A stretch of DNA of 64,000 bases from Moraxella oculi (lineage in GTDB: Bacteria > Pseudomonadota > Gammaproteobacteria > Pseudomonadales > Moraxellaceae): positions 1 through 64,000 of the forward strand of contig NZ_JAMBAQ010000005.1 of NCBI RefSeq assembly GCF_023336735.1, written 5' to 3'. Below, piece after piece: positions 36,502 to 47,500 of this stretch; within the stretch, counting starts at the first letter, position 1; each line of letters begins with the position of its first letter. The notes under the pieces were generated by a model. The model did no database searches and had not been told where the DNA came from. It was given only the letters and a program-made list of their open reading frames with translations. The translations under genes were made by a program, and so were the position numbers.

Positions 36502-39500
36502 TTATTTTAATAAGATGTGATCTGGTGGCAGTATTGATTGTAATCCGCTAAGCACACCATCACTAGGATATAAGCGAAAACGCTCATTAACCATCAGTCG
36601 TGAGACGCTACAGTCATCATAGATGAATAATGAGACAGGTAGGCAGCCGTCTTTGATGGTGGTGTGCTTTGGCAGGGTAATTTCATTGCCTGCTTCATCA
36701 TAAGCGATGGCATCGTCAATCTCTTCATCGTCATCAATGTGGGGCATGTCTGCTGGCGGCACGGATTCTTTTAATAGCGACAAAACGCCCGATAAAGCCT
36801 TGGTGTCATGAGCGTGTAGCTTGATATTAATGGCGGATAAATGTTTGATGCGAGCTTGAGTCAATGAAATGGCGTCTTGCATTCTGGCGAAAATTCTTCC
36901 ATCGGATTCACGCACGCTAAGTTTGGCGATGATGATGACGCCATTTAGGTCTTCAATGCCTTCCCAGTCTTCTTTGGGTATTTTACGCAATTCAGTGGCA
37001 TTTGGTGTTTTGGCTTCTAAAATTGATTTTAGTTTTGTGAATTTATCAGTAAAGCAACTCACTTCCACACGACAACTGCCATCATCTAAGGTGATGGCGA
37101 CTCTGTTACCAAAGTTTGCCACATCAATGACCAAACCTGCCACTTGTGCGTATTTGTTATAGCCCAAATCACTAAGATTGGACAGTTGGTTGGTATTGGT
37201 GTATTTTTTAAGCTCATCTCGATATTTGTCTAATGGGTGCCCTGTCAAATATAACCCTAGGGTATCTTTTTCCCCTTTTAGGCGTGTCTGATCGCCCCAT
37301 ATGACATTTGGTAACTGTGGAGCGGTGGATAAGCCATCGTCAATCTCATCAAACAAGTCAAAAGTGCCAACCAGTTCATTTTGACGATTTTGTTCAGCGA
37401 CTTTTGTGGCGGTGGGTAGTTGTGCCCAAAGCCCTCCACGAATGTGGTGGCGTAACTGCTGATCAGCAAACTCTGGCTTGATACGCTCTGCCAAATCATC
37501 AAAACAACCAGCACAGATGAGCGCCTCTAAGGCACGCTTGCCGACTTTTTTAATATCGACACGATTGCAAAAATCATAAAGGTCTTTAAACGCACCTTTT
37601 TGACGAGCCTTGACAATGCTGGCAACCGCATCTTCTCCCACGCCCTTGATTGCACCTAGCCCATAGATGATGGTCTTTTTATCCTGTACAACAAATTTCC
37701 AATCACTGTGATTGACACTAGGTGGAATGACAGACAAATCAAAGTTATCTTTGCAATCAGAAATCAAAAAAACAATCGTATCTGTATCGTCCATTTCTGA
37801 GGTTAAGACCGCTGCCATGAATTCGGCAGGGTAGTAGTATTTTAAATAAGCGGTTTGGTAAGCAAGCACGCCATAGGCAGCAGAATGTGATTTATTAAAA
37901 CCGTAGCCTGCAAACTTTTCAACCAAATCAAATATTTGTCCAGCCAGCTCACCTGACACGCCTTGACCGATGGCACCATCAACAAAAATACTGCGTTGCC
38001 TTGCCATCTCTTCAGGCTTTTTCTTACCCATCGCACGGCGTAGCATGTCAGCACCGCCTAGGGTGTAGCCTGACAATATTTGAGCGATTTGCATGACTTG
38101 TTCTTGATAAACAATGACGCCATAAGTGGCTTTTAGTGGAGGTTCTAGCCATTCATGCTGGAAATCTGGGTGTGGGTAGGCAGGTTCTTGAATGCCGTGC
38201 TTTCGGTCGATGAAGTCTGTAACCATGCCAGATTCTAAAGGACCAGGGCGATATAAAGCACACATCGCAATCACATCTTCGATGTTGGTGGGCTTGAGTT
38301 TTTTTAGGTATTTTTTCATACCTGAGCTTTCAAGCTGGAATACGGCGGTGGTATTTCCTGATTGTAAGACTGATTCATAGACCTTTTCATCATCAAGGGG
38401 GAGTTTTTCAAGGTCAATCGGTTGCTCACCCAGCTTGGCAAGGGTGTGATTGATGTTATCCACCGCAGCTTGGATCACAGTCAGATTTCGCAGGCCCAAA
38501 AAGTCAAATTTGACCAGCCCCACCGATTCAACATCGTCTTTATCAAACTGGCTGACAGGATGCCCTTCATCATCACAGTACACCGCAGAAAAATCAGAGA
38601 TGCGATTGGGGGCGATGAGTACGCCACCTGCATGTTTGCCGACATTGCGAGTGATGCCCTCTAATTTTTGTGCCATTTCCCATATTTCGACAGCGGCATC
38701 ATGATCTGGGTGGGTTGAGTCGTCTTTGAGCATTTCTTGAAGCTGAGGTTCTTCTGCCAATGCTTGTGCCAATGAAATGCCAGGAGTTTTTGGAATGAGC
38801 TTCGACATTTTGTCAGCCAACCCTAAGGGTTTACCTTGCACACGAGCAACATCTCGCACCACCGCTTTGGCACCCATTGTACCAAAAGTGATGATTTGAG
38901 ACACCGCCTGCCTGCCATAAGTGCGACCGACATAATCAATCACACGATCTCGCCCCTCGATACAAAAATCAATATCGAAGTCTGGCATTGAGACGCGTTC
39001 AGGATTTAAAAATCGCTCAAAAAGTAAGTCGTACTCTAAGGGGTCAAGATCGGTGATGTTGAGACTATATGCCACCAATGAGCCCGCACCAGAACCACGA
39101 CCTGGACCAACGGGTACGCCATTGGCTTTCGCCCAACGAATAAAATCCATCACGATGAGAAAATAACCTGGAAATCCCATTTTTAAGATGATGCTTAGTT
39201 CATAATCGAGGCGTTCTTGGTATGCCTTGAAAATTTCATGCCATGTGTCATCACGAGAATCGATGGGGTAGAGCTTGGCAAGACGCTGATCCAAACCTTC
39301 GGCACTGACTTTTTTAAAGAAACTTTCAATCGTTTCACCCTCAGGTATGGGAAATTCAGGCAATACATTGATGCCAAGCGTCAGCGTAACATTGCAACGG
39401 CTGGCAAGCAGATGGGTGTTTTCAATGGCTTGGGGCAAGTCATAAAACAGTGTCATCATCTCTTGCTGGGTGCGAAAATATTGTGATTGTGTGTAGTTTT

Positions 39501-40251
39501 TTGGACGATTGGGGTCGTCTAGCGTATAACCTGTGGTGATACATACGCGTGCTTCGTGCGCATCAAAATCGCTGCCAACCTCATCGTCTCTGCCCAATCC
39601 TGTACTTTGTGGTACTGGATTCATGAAACGCACATCATTATGAGCGATGATGGCAATGCCTGCTTTTGAGCCTTGAATGATGGCTTGGCGATTATAATCA
39701 TCATCACCGACATGTGTGCGTCGAATGGATAGGTATAATCGATCGCCAAAAACCTCCTGCCAAGGCTTAACAATTTCGCCAAATTGCTCTGGGTGGTTGC
39801 CTGTTAATACGGTGCTGGTCTCTGAACGGTTGGTTAAGATGGCGATGATGCCATCATTCATGCTGAATAATGCTTTTTTGGTGATGATGGGTGTGCTGAT
39901 GGCAACCGTGCCATTGTCATTCATGGGTCGGTCGGTGTAGGCATCTGACAGCAGTCGTAATAGATTTTTGTAGCCGTCGTTATTCATGGCGTAGAGTATG
40001 ACGGTGTGAGCAGCGTCTTGAGCATGGCGGTCAGCAGACTCACCAATCGTTGCTTCAAGGCCAATGATGGGTTTGATGCCCGCCCCAATACATGCTTTAT
40101 AGAATTTGACCACAGCAAACATATTGTTTAAATCCGCCAATCCCAACGCTGTCTGCCCATCATCCTTAGCGGCTTTTACCAAGTCTTTGATACGCACGAT
40201 AGAATCAACGATGGCGAATTCACTATGTACGCCCAAATGCACAAATGCCAT
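36502..40251 (-). CDS. dnaE: DNA polymerase III alpha subunit
   Basis: DnaE is the replicative polymerase. The 1249-residue protein starts with the PHP domain (FVHLGVHSEFAIVDSI), then palm and finger regions. PDFDIDFCIEGRDRVIDYV near residues 422-440 carries two catalytic Asp, and GPGRGSGAGSLVAYSL precedes it. Helix-hairpin-helix, OB-fold and C-terminal tau-binding regions follow. The PHP starts with LGVHSEF where E. coli has LRVHSDYSM. AAGGA precedes the ATG. Total length is about 90 residues above E. coli DnaE (1160). Confidence 0.96.
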   Translation of the reverse strand: MAFVHLGVHSEFAIVDSIVRIKDLVKAAKDDGQTALGLADLNNMFAVVKFYKACIGAGIKPIIGLEATIGESADRHAQDAAHTVILYAMNNDGYKNLLRLLSDAYTDRPMNDNGTVAISTPIITKKALFSMNDGIIAILTNRSETSTVLTGNHPEQFGEIVKPWQEVFGDRLYLSIRRTHVGDDDYNRQAIIQGSKAGIAIIAHNDVRFMNPVPQSTGLGRDDEVGSDFDAHEARVCITTGYTLDDPNRPKNYTQSQYFRTQQEMMTLFYDLPQAIENTHLLASRCNVTLTLGINVLPEFPIPEGETIESFFKKVSAEGLDQRLAKLYPIDSRDDTWHEIFKAYQERLDYELSIILKMGFPGYFLIVMDFIRWAKANGVPVGPGRGSGAGSLVAYSLNITDLDPLEYDLLFERFLNPERVSMPDFDIDFCIEGRDRVIDYVGRTYGRQAVSQIITFGTMGAKAVVRDVARVQGKPLGLADKMSKLIPKTPGISLAQALAEEPQLQEMLKDDSTHPDHDAAVEIWEMAQKLEGITRNVGKHAGGVLIAPNRISDFSAVYCDDEGHPVSQFDKDDVESVGLVKFDFLGLRNLTVIQAAVDNINHTLAKLGEQPIDLEKLPLDDEKVYESVLQSGNTTAVFQLESSGMKKYLKKLKPTNIEDVIAMCALYRPGPLESGMVTDFIDRKHGIQEPAYPHPDFQHEWLEPPLKATYGVIVYQEQVMQIAQILSGYTLGGADMLRRAMGKKKPEEMARQRSIFVDGAIGQGVSGELAGQIFDLVEKFAGYGFNKSHSAAYGVLAYQTAYLKYYYPAEFMAAVLTSEMDDTDTIVFLISDCKDNFDLSVIPPSVNHSDWKFVVQDKKTIIYGLGAIKGVGEDAVASIVKARQKGAFKDLYDFCNRVDIKKVGKRALEALICAGCFDDLAERIKPEFADQQLRHHIRGGLWAQLPTATKVAEQNRQNELVGTFDLFDEIDDGLSTAPQLPNVIWGDQTRLKGEKDTLGLYLTGHPLDKYRDELKKYTNTNQLSNLSDLGYNKYAQVAGLVIDVANFGNRVAITLDDGSCRVEVSCFTDKFTKLKSILEAKTPNATELRKIPKEDWEGIEDLNGVIIIAKLSVRESDGRIFARMQDAISLTQARIKHLSAINIKLHAHDTKALSGVLSLLKESVPPADMPHIDDDEEIDDAIAYDEAGNEITLPKHTTIKDGCLPVSLFIYDDCSVSRLMVNERFRLYPSDGVLSGLQSILPPDHILLK

Positions 40252-40500
40252 GAATGTCCTTGATGTTATGATGAAGTGAAAATGACAAAAATCATGAAAA
40301 TAAACTTTAGAATTATACCACTGATTGGTTGTATTTTTAAGTGTTGTGTAAAAATTACTGCCATTAATGAAATTTTGATGCGGTCTTTAAATGTTTAGTC
40401 AATGAAGTGATGCACATCAAAACATCACTCATTCATGGTAAAATTGACCAAATCAAGGTACAATCTCATTTTATCTTTTATTTAAATTGCCATCTGCGTT

Positions 40501-43500
40501 ATGTTTCAAATCATTCAGTCTAATGATACAAATAAGTTGGTCGATCAGCTCATTCATTTTTACGAAAAAAATCACCAGCATCAGTCTTTGACAGATGTCA
40601 TATTTTGTCCATTTGTGGTGATTGTGCCGTCAATGGTGTTGGGTGATTGGCTGTCTAAACAGGTGGCATTGAAAGCAGGAATCAGCACGCTCTTAACCAC
40701 AGAATTTTGGGGTCGATATCAGTGGCGTATGATTGATGCCGTCTTGAATGTTGACGCTCGCTTTCATGATGATGGATTGGCCGTGCCTGAGGTGGCGGTA
40801 TTGTCTGGCTCGGTGATGCGTTGGCGAATTTTTGGGTATTTGAGTGAGATTGCCAAGACGGATTTGGAGCGGATTTTAAATGATGACGATGATGAGCTAC
40901 ATTTTTTATTTAAATCACTTGTTGACACGCAATCATCACGACGCTTTGATGAGGGAGTGGCTGATGTGCGACCAAGCATTTTGGAACATCGTCTTTGGCA
41001 GACTTGTGATGAGTTGGCAAAAGTTTATGTGCGATATTTAACCCAACGCCCAAAATGGCTAGAAGCTTGGTCTTTGGACAAGCCTTTGCCCATGTCGGTT
41101 GAAGAAATGATTCGTCAAAAAGACCAATTTGGCGAAAGTTTTGGGCAGTCAGAAGGTACGCCTGACTGGTTGTATGCCCATTACCATTCCTTAGAGCGAC
41201 TGCTTCGCCATTTGTGGTGGGTATTGTTCAAGGAAGTTTACAACTATCGAGAACAGCTAGAAACAAGGTTTTGGCAAGTGCTAAATGGTGAGCGCGGCGA
41301 GGCTGTAAAAAGTCTAGCAATCGATGAGTTGCCAAAAAATCTGTATATGTTCACGGTGCAGCAGATCCCACCAGTGGAACTGATGTTTTTAAAAAAGCTA
41401 TCGCTTCAAATCAATATACGCCTATTGCACTTTAATCCATCAAAGATGTTTTGGGCGGACATTGTGGATAAAAACTGGCTTTTAACCCAACGCATCATTC
41501 AACCACAGATGGTGTACCTAAAAGATTATGGACATGGATTATTGTCTAGATTGGGCAAGGAATCTCGTGAGACTTTTGCCATGCTTGCTGACATGTCAGG
41601 AGGTGATTTTTATTATGAACACGATGACGCCTTAGTCAATCAGCATGAACAATCACTGAATAAAATCTGTTCTGATGACACAGACGCCGCCATCAAAATT
41701 GACTGGCAAGACAAATTTGTCAATGGTGCTGGAACGGGCATACTACAAAGACTCAAACAAGACATTTTAATGCTGGGTGAGGATAACGACAGCGTGGCAA
41801 TGCAAGAAGTGCTTTTTGCCCTGACCCAAAAAAACTGCCAAAAACCCACATTTACCCTAGACACCCAGTCTGATCACGCCATACCAGAGTTAAGTATTCA
41901 TGCTTGCCATAGCCTGACAAGACAGCTTGAAATTGCGCGCACGATGATTGCTCGCTATCTTAATACCGACTATGGTGATGGTGTGGCTCGTAAGTTATCA
42001 GATGTGGTGATATTATTGCCTGATGCTCAAGAGGCTGAACATGTGATTCGCTCCGTCTTTCCTGATGGCGTGGGTATTGATGGTCTTAGATTACCCATCA
42101 AAATCACAGGCACAACCGACCGTACGATAGATGAACTGATGCAAGCGATCATCGGGTTTTATCGCTTGCTTGGCATGCAAGATGCTCGGTTTTATGCACA
42201 TGAATTTTTTGAATGGCTGATGAATCCAAGTGTTTATGAAAGTTTTGGCTTGGGTTTTGAGGGGGCTTATCGTGCCAAAGCTTTGCTGGTGCAGGCAGGC
42301 TTTAAGCGGGGCTTTGATGCACGCCACATCAGTCAAACTCTGCATATCGCCGATACCGATTATCGTTATACATTCAGTTATGCGCTTGATCGCATTGTAC
42401 TAGGATTCATCGCACCAAATGCACAAGCGGCAAGTGATTTGTTGTATCCGTCTGATTGGGTCAATCCCACCATCAAAGATGCCACCTTGCCACTTGATGG
42501 CGTCAGCTTAAATGACGCACACATCGTAACAGCTCTTTGTGCGATTCATGAGGCATTGACACGATTTTCTGGCATGTATCATCAGGTTGATACGGTGCAG
42601 TCATGGCTCCAAAAAATTGAGCATGAACTCATTAATGATTATTTTTATGACCGTAAACAAAGTGTGCAAATGCGTGCCATCTTTGATGCTAAGAATGCGA
42701 TGATGTCAAGCTTGCGTGCCAATGCCAACTATCATCGTCATGCAGACAGTGCGACTCATACTGATGACATTCGCATGAGTCTTGAATTTGTGCTAGAAAG
42801 CTTATCAGATGCGGTGGCAATGCAAACAATCGCTGCTGAACCGTCTGGCGTGATTACGGTGGCAAGATTTGGTGCTTTAAGAAGCATTCCTTTTGGTCTG
42901 ACACTCATGTTGGGCATGAACCTGTCTGCTTTCCCCAGACAAGATAAGAATGTGCGGCTGGACTTGATGAAGGCGGGACTTAAACGCCGTGGTGATCGTA
43001 CGAACGAAGATGATGATAATGGGGCGTTTTTAGACGCAATCTTATGTACCAAAGATGCCTGTGCAATTTTTTATGACGGTCTAAGCACCGATGGCAGTAC
43101 GGTATTATTGCCAGCCTCACCTGTTGGCGAACTCATTGAATTTTTTAAATCAGATGTTGATTGGCAATTTGAAGCGGCTAATGAGGATGTGCAGGCGGTT
43201 GCTGCATTATTGCCCAGTTTGATTGAGCGGTATTTGGTTACTTATCATCATGCAATGAGTTTTGAAAAAGGGGTGTTTTATGACAGTCAGTCCCAACCTG
43301 AGAGTCAAAGTTTGGCAGAGATGTTACTTGGTTTTATTAATAACAAAAAGCAAGAGCAAAGATTGTCCATGCCGCCTGCTCCCATTTGGCAACAAGTAAG
43401 GCGAATCATTGATGCCAAACGCCCACATGACGATAAGCCATTTGCCACACTGCCAAGTGATGATGAATTGAAGCGGTTTGCTGATGTTTTGTCAAACAAT

Positions 43501-44565
43501 GTTCAAGGCGAGCATGTTGCTCAAGATATTGATGAGTTGATTTGTCAATATCGCTTGACACCACCCAATCAACTGACTGCTCAAATGATCATCAATGCCA
43601 TCAAATCACCTGCCAAGCATTATTTGTATGGTAAATTTGCCACTGCCAAATCATCAGAGGTGGATGAGATGAACGAACCTTTGTCATTAGATGGTTTGGG
43701 CGATTGGCAGCTTAGGCAGGTGATCATCAAGGCGTTTGCTTTGGGTGTGTTTGACGGCAAAAAACCAGATGACATGAATGCCATGCAAATGACAGAACAA
43801 AATATCAAAGAGTTATCACAACTTGATGCCTTATACCATGATGCCAAACTGCCTGCTGGCGTGGTGCGTTCACAGGTGTTGCAGGATGCGACAGAATTTA
43901 TTAAGGATCAATTCATGGCATTTTTTGAAGTGATTAAACATCACGCGTTGGTCGATGATTCAATGCAGGCGACGGATTTTTCTTCCATGAAGACCACCAC
44001 ATGTGAAGAGAGGATCACTGTCGGTTTGGGACAACATGACATCAAGGTCGTTGCTGACATGCCTGCGTCTGATGAGATGGTTTGGCTGAATGTTTTGGTC
44101 AGTAAAGCATCGGCTGATAAGCTGATGGGCTTTTGGGTTTGGCATTTGATATGGCAGATTCATCGGCAGACAACCGAAGATGATGTTAAACATGGGCGAG
44201 GAGCGAGTGTGTGGCAATACCTTACGCCATCATCAACTCAGCTAAAAGTCATTGGTCTAAGTGCAGGCAGTGTGTATCAATTCGCCCCAGTTTGTGCTAA
44301 TGTTGCCAAGCGATATTTGATAAATTTGGTGTTGTTTGCCCTAATCGCTACGAAGACGCCATTGATTTTATTACCAGTAAATGCGTTGAAGAAGGCTTTG
44401 GCAGATCATGAAGAGGTGGTTATCAAGCATGATGAGATGGACGAGTATGCCCAGCTGATCATTGGTGATGCCAATCCAGATGATGTGATGAATGGCGTAG
44501 GACAATTGAGCGTGCCTTTATACAAGCCAATGATGAGCCGCCTTAGTGTGCTTGATGATGCTTAA
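40501..44565 (+). CDS. recC: Exodeoxyribonuclease V gamma subunit RecC
   Basis: RecC is the inactive helicase-like subunit that reads Chi and splits DNA strands in RecBCD. The 1354-residue protein opens with VIVPSMVLGDWLSKQVA and includes TTEFWGRYQWRMIDAVL, NLYMFTVQQIPPVELMFLKKLS and the PTPF-like GALRSIPFGLTLMLGMN region, all typical. It is longer than E. coli RecC (1122). No ribosome-binding site is seen before the ATG. It is followed after 13 bp by recB and then recD, so the complete enzyme is encoded in one operon. The Chi sequence for this organism cannot be deduced here. Confidence 0.93.
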   Translation: MFQIIQSNDTNKLVDQLIHFYEKNHQHQSLTDVIFCPFVVIVPSMVLGDWLSKQVALKAGISTLLTTEFWGRYQWRMIDAVLNVDARFHDDGLAVPEVAVLSGSVMRWRIFGYLSEIAKTDLERILNDDDDELHFLFKSLVDTQSSRRFDEGVADVRPSILEHRLWQTCDELAKVYVRYLTQRPKWLEAWSLDKPLPMSVEEMIRQKDQFGESFGQSEGTPDWLYAHYHSLERLLRHLWWVLFKEVYNYREQLETRFWQVLNGERGEAVKSLAIDELPKNLYMFTVQQIPPVELMFLKKLSLQINIRLLHFNPSKMFWADIVDKNWLLTQRIIQPQMVYLKDYGHGLLSRLGKESRETFAMLADMSGGDFYYEHDDALVNQHEQSLNKICSDDTDAAIKIDWQDKFVNGAGTGILQRLKQDILMLGEDNDSVAMQEVLFALTQKNCQKPTFTLDTQSDHAIPELSIHACHSLTRQLEIARTMIARYLNTDYGDGVARKLSDVVILLPDAQEAEHVIRSVFPDGVGIDGLRLPIKITGTTDRTIDELMQAIIGFYRLLGMQDARFYAHEFFEWLMNPSVYESFGLGFEGAYRAKALLVQAGFKRGFDARHISQTLHIADTDYRYTFSYALDRIVLGFIAPNAQAASDLLYPSDWVNPTIKDATLPLDGVSLNDAHIVTALCAIHEALTRFSGMYHQVDTVQSWLQKIEHELINDYFYDRKQSVQMRAIFDAKNAMMSSLRANANYHRHADSATHTDDIRMSLEFVLESLSDAVAMQTIAAEPSGVITVARFGALRSIPFGLTLMLGMNLSAFPRQDKNVRLDLMKAGLKRRGDRTNEDDDNGAFLDAILCTKDACAIFYDGLSTDGSTVLLPASPVGELIEFFKSDVDWQFEAANEDVQAVAALLPSLIERYLVTYHHAMSFEKGVFYDSQSQPESQSLAEMLLGFINNKKQEQRLSMPPAPIWQQVRRIIDAKRPHDDKPFATLPSDDELKRFADVLSNNVQGEHVAQDIDELICQYRLTPPNQLTAQMIINAIKSPAKHYLYGKFATAKSSEVDEMNEPLSLDGLGDWQLRQVIIKAFALGVFDGKKPDDMNAMQMTEQNIKELSQLDALYHDAKLPAGVVRSQVLQDATEFIKDQFMAFFEVIKHHALVDDSMQATDFSSMKTTTCEERITVGLGQHDIKVVADMPASDEMVWLNVLVSKASADKLMGFWVWHLIWQIHRQTTEDDVKHGRGASVWQYLTPSSTQLKVIGLSAGSVYQFAPVCANVAKRYLINLVLFALIATKTPLILLPVNALKKALADHEEVVIKHDEMDEYAQLIIGDANPDDVMNGVGQLSVPLYKPMMSRLSVLDDA

Positions 44566-44578
44566 ATAACCATTGACG

Positions 44579-47500
44579 ATGAATGAGATGACGAATTCCA
44601 CAACCCCCACAACTTCCACAACGACCTTACCCGCCATTGCCTGCACACTCAAAGGGGCTTATCTGATCGAGGCTTCGGCTGGTACAGGTAAGACCTGGAC
44701 GCTGACAGGCATCATTTTGCGTTTGCTTGTCGAAGAAAAATACGCCCCAGAACGCATCGTTGCTACGACCTTCACGCGTGCCGCCGCCGCTGAAATGCAA
44801 GAACGCATCCAAGAGCGTTTGGTGGTCTTTTATCGTTATTTGAATTGGATTAAGTCAAAACAATCGTTGCATGATTCATGGTTTGATGCCAGTATGGATA
44901 TCCAAGAGCGTCTGGACGATATTGTGTCGCAGGCGAGCATGGCGAATGTTGAGGGTTTTGAAGATCCCATCAATGTGCATTTGATTGGATATTTGTTAAA
45001 TCAAGATGTGAAAGACTTTGATGAGGCAATACGCCGAGTGGGGTTGTTGCTTGCCACACTGGATAAGCTGTTCGTTGGTACTTTGGACAGCCTGGCTCAA
45101 AAATGGCTCAAAGAATTCTCAGCCGAGATAGGGCATCGATCCAAAATGGACATTCTTTATGACAGTGCTGATATGACGACCGCCATCATACATGACGCAC
45201 TACGCCATACCCATGCCCATGTCATGACACAAGAACCACGGCTATATGAGTTGATTCGACATTCTAATATTTTTAGCGATGTGAAAAAAGCGTATGAATC
45301 GGTCAATTTGACGATGCAGTTTTTCGGTGTGCCGATTGATGAGATTGACCAAATTGATGATGAATTTCTCAAAGTCTTACAGGGTAAGGTGGATGAATTT
45401 TTACAAACAGAGTTGTCCAGCATTCAAGCATTTGCCGACAAAGACTACCGTACCTCGGTAGGTGTGAATGGCAGAAATGCCTTGATGAATGGCTGGCATC
45501 ATCTGTTTGAAATTGTTGAGTTGTTGCGACAGTTTGGTATTAATGCCATCAACCACTTACAAGAATCTCACATCAAGTGGTTGGATGCGATTGATGATGC
45601 CATAGAAAAAGACAAATTTTTCAATAAAAAGCATGATGAATGTGCCAAGCAGACTTTAATGACTTTCATTGAAAAACATGTGTCAGATCTTGAGGGTATT
45701 TATCAGCAAATCAAAGAGTTGCCCAGTCAGTATCGGCGTTATTTGTACCGAAAAATCGCCTTGGAAGTACAGCAAAAGATCCCAGCTTGGTTGGAAAATC
45801 AGCGTAAGACCACTTTTACCATTCAGATGAATAGGCTTAATGAAGCATTAAAATCCAACCCAAATTTGGCAAGGCATATTCGCCACCATTATCCTGTGGC
45901 ACTCATTGATGAATCCCAAGATGTCAATGGTGCTCAGGTTGAGCTCATTCATCAGGTGTATTTGTCAAAGATGATTCGGCAGGCAAAAACTAAGAAGGTG
46001 GATGATCAGGCTTCATCTCGTGGTTTTTTGTTGCTTGTGGGCGACCCTAAACAGGCGATTTATCGCTTTCGAGGTGGTGATGTCGCCAACTACAACTACA
46101 TGAAAAGTATGGGAGTGAGCCATGAGAATGATCAACCCATCATCAACCAAGACTTGACGCTCACTGTCAATCGTCGTTCTAATGGTGCGTTGATTGAATC
46201 ACTCAACTCATGGTTTTCTGGAGGTGAGAATAACTGCCATGCCGACTTGGGCGACGGCATTTATTATCAAAAAATCACCGCTCATAATCAGACACAAAGA
46301 GTGTCTTGGCAGTCGTCAAAGCAGCAGTTGCCTAGCTATTTGGGTCATTTGCCATTTGCTGTTTTGCAAGCAAGTAATGACAGTGAACATGACATGTTGG
46401 AAATGCTTACTTGGCACATTAACAGCTTATTGCAAGGCAAACACACCATACAAACATCCAATGGACAGCGTGCCATACAGCCTAATGACATCGCCGTATT
46501 AAGCGGACGGCATGTGGACCTATCCAACATCAAAGCATGTTTAGACGCACTTCACATACCGTCCATCGCAGCTCGTGAAGTCAATGTGTTCCAGACGAAA
46601 GCAGGTCTGGACATTCATACCTTGCTTTTGGCGTGCATGGAAATGGGAAATGTTGAAAAATTAGGCAGATTACTGACCTCATCACTATTTGGTCAAAGTA
46701 TTGATGAGGCCATGGCAATATTAGGTGGCGATGATGACGGTAATGATGCCATCGAACACAAAAATAATCGGGCTGTTCAAGACAAGCAAAAACAGGAGCT
46801 GTTGATTTATCTGAATAAAATTTTTGACAAATGGCGACTATTTGGCATTACCGATGCGTTGAATTTTGCTTTATCTACATATCCATTTTCCCATCAAGCC
46901 GAATCACTTTGGCTGGCGATTGCACCACTTGGCGAGCGATATTTGGCAGATGTTTGGCAAATATTGCAATTGGTTGGTGAGCAGGCACATTTGCCGCAGT
47001 TGGCTTTTTTTGAGTGGTATGAAGCGAGCATGATGGCAGGTTTGGAAGTGCCTGATGATTATAAAAGACAAGCTTTGCCAAGTGAGTCTGGTGTCAATCT
47101 TATGACGATTCATCAGTCAAAAGGTCTGGAGTTTCCCATCGTTTATGTACTGGGGTTGGATAAGGCCGTATCAGCAAATAACACGGTATTTTATCCATAC
47201 AGCAATGAACAATTCCAAAGACGCATTTCGCCAACGCCGCATCAGTCAAAGAAAGAGAATCATTATAAAGAACTTGATCAAAAAGAAAGTTTGGATGAAA
47301 AAAAACGCTTGGCGTATGTGGCACTCACTCGTGCTTCTGAACAGGTGTATGTGGTTACGCAGGAGTTAAGACAAAAAAAACAACTGGATTTGCGACCATT
47401 ATTTTTATGGTGTGAGACAACCGACATCACTTTGACGATGCCATCTAGAATGCAAAATCAGATGGACTGGCTTAATCTGGACGCACAGGACTACATTAAG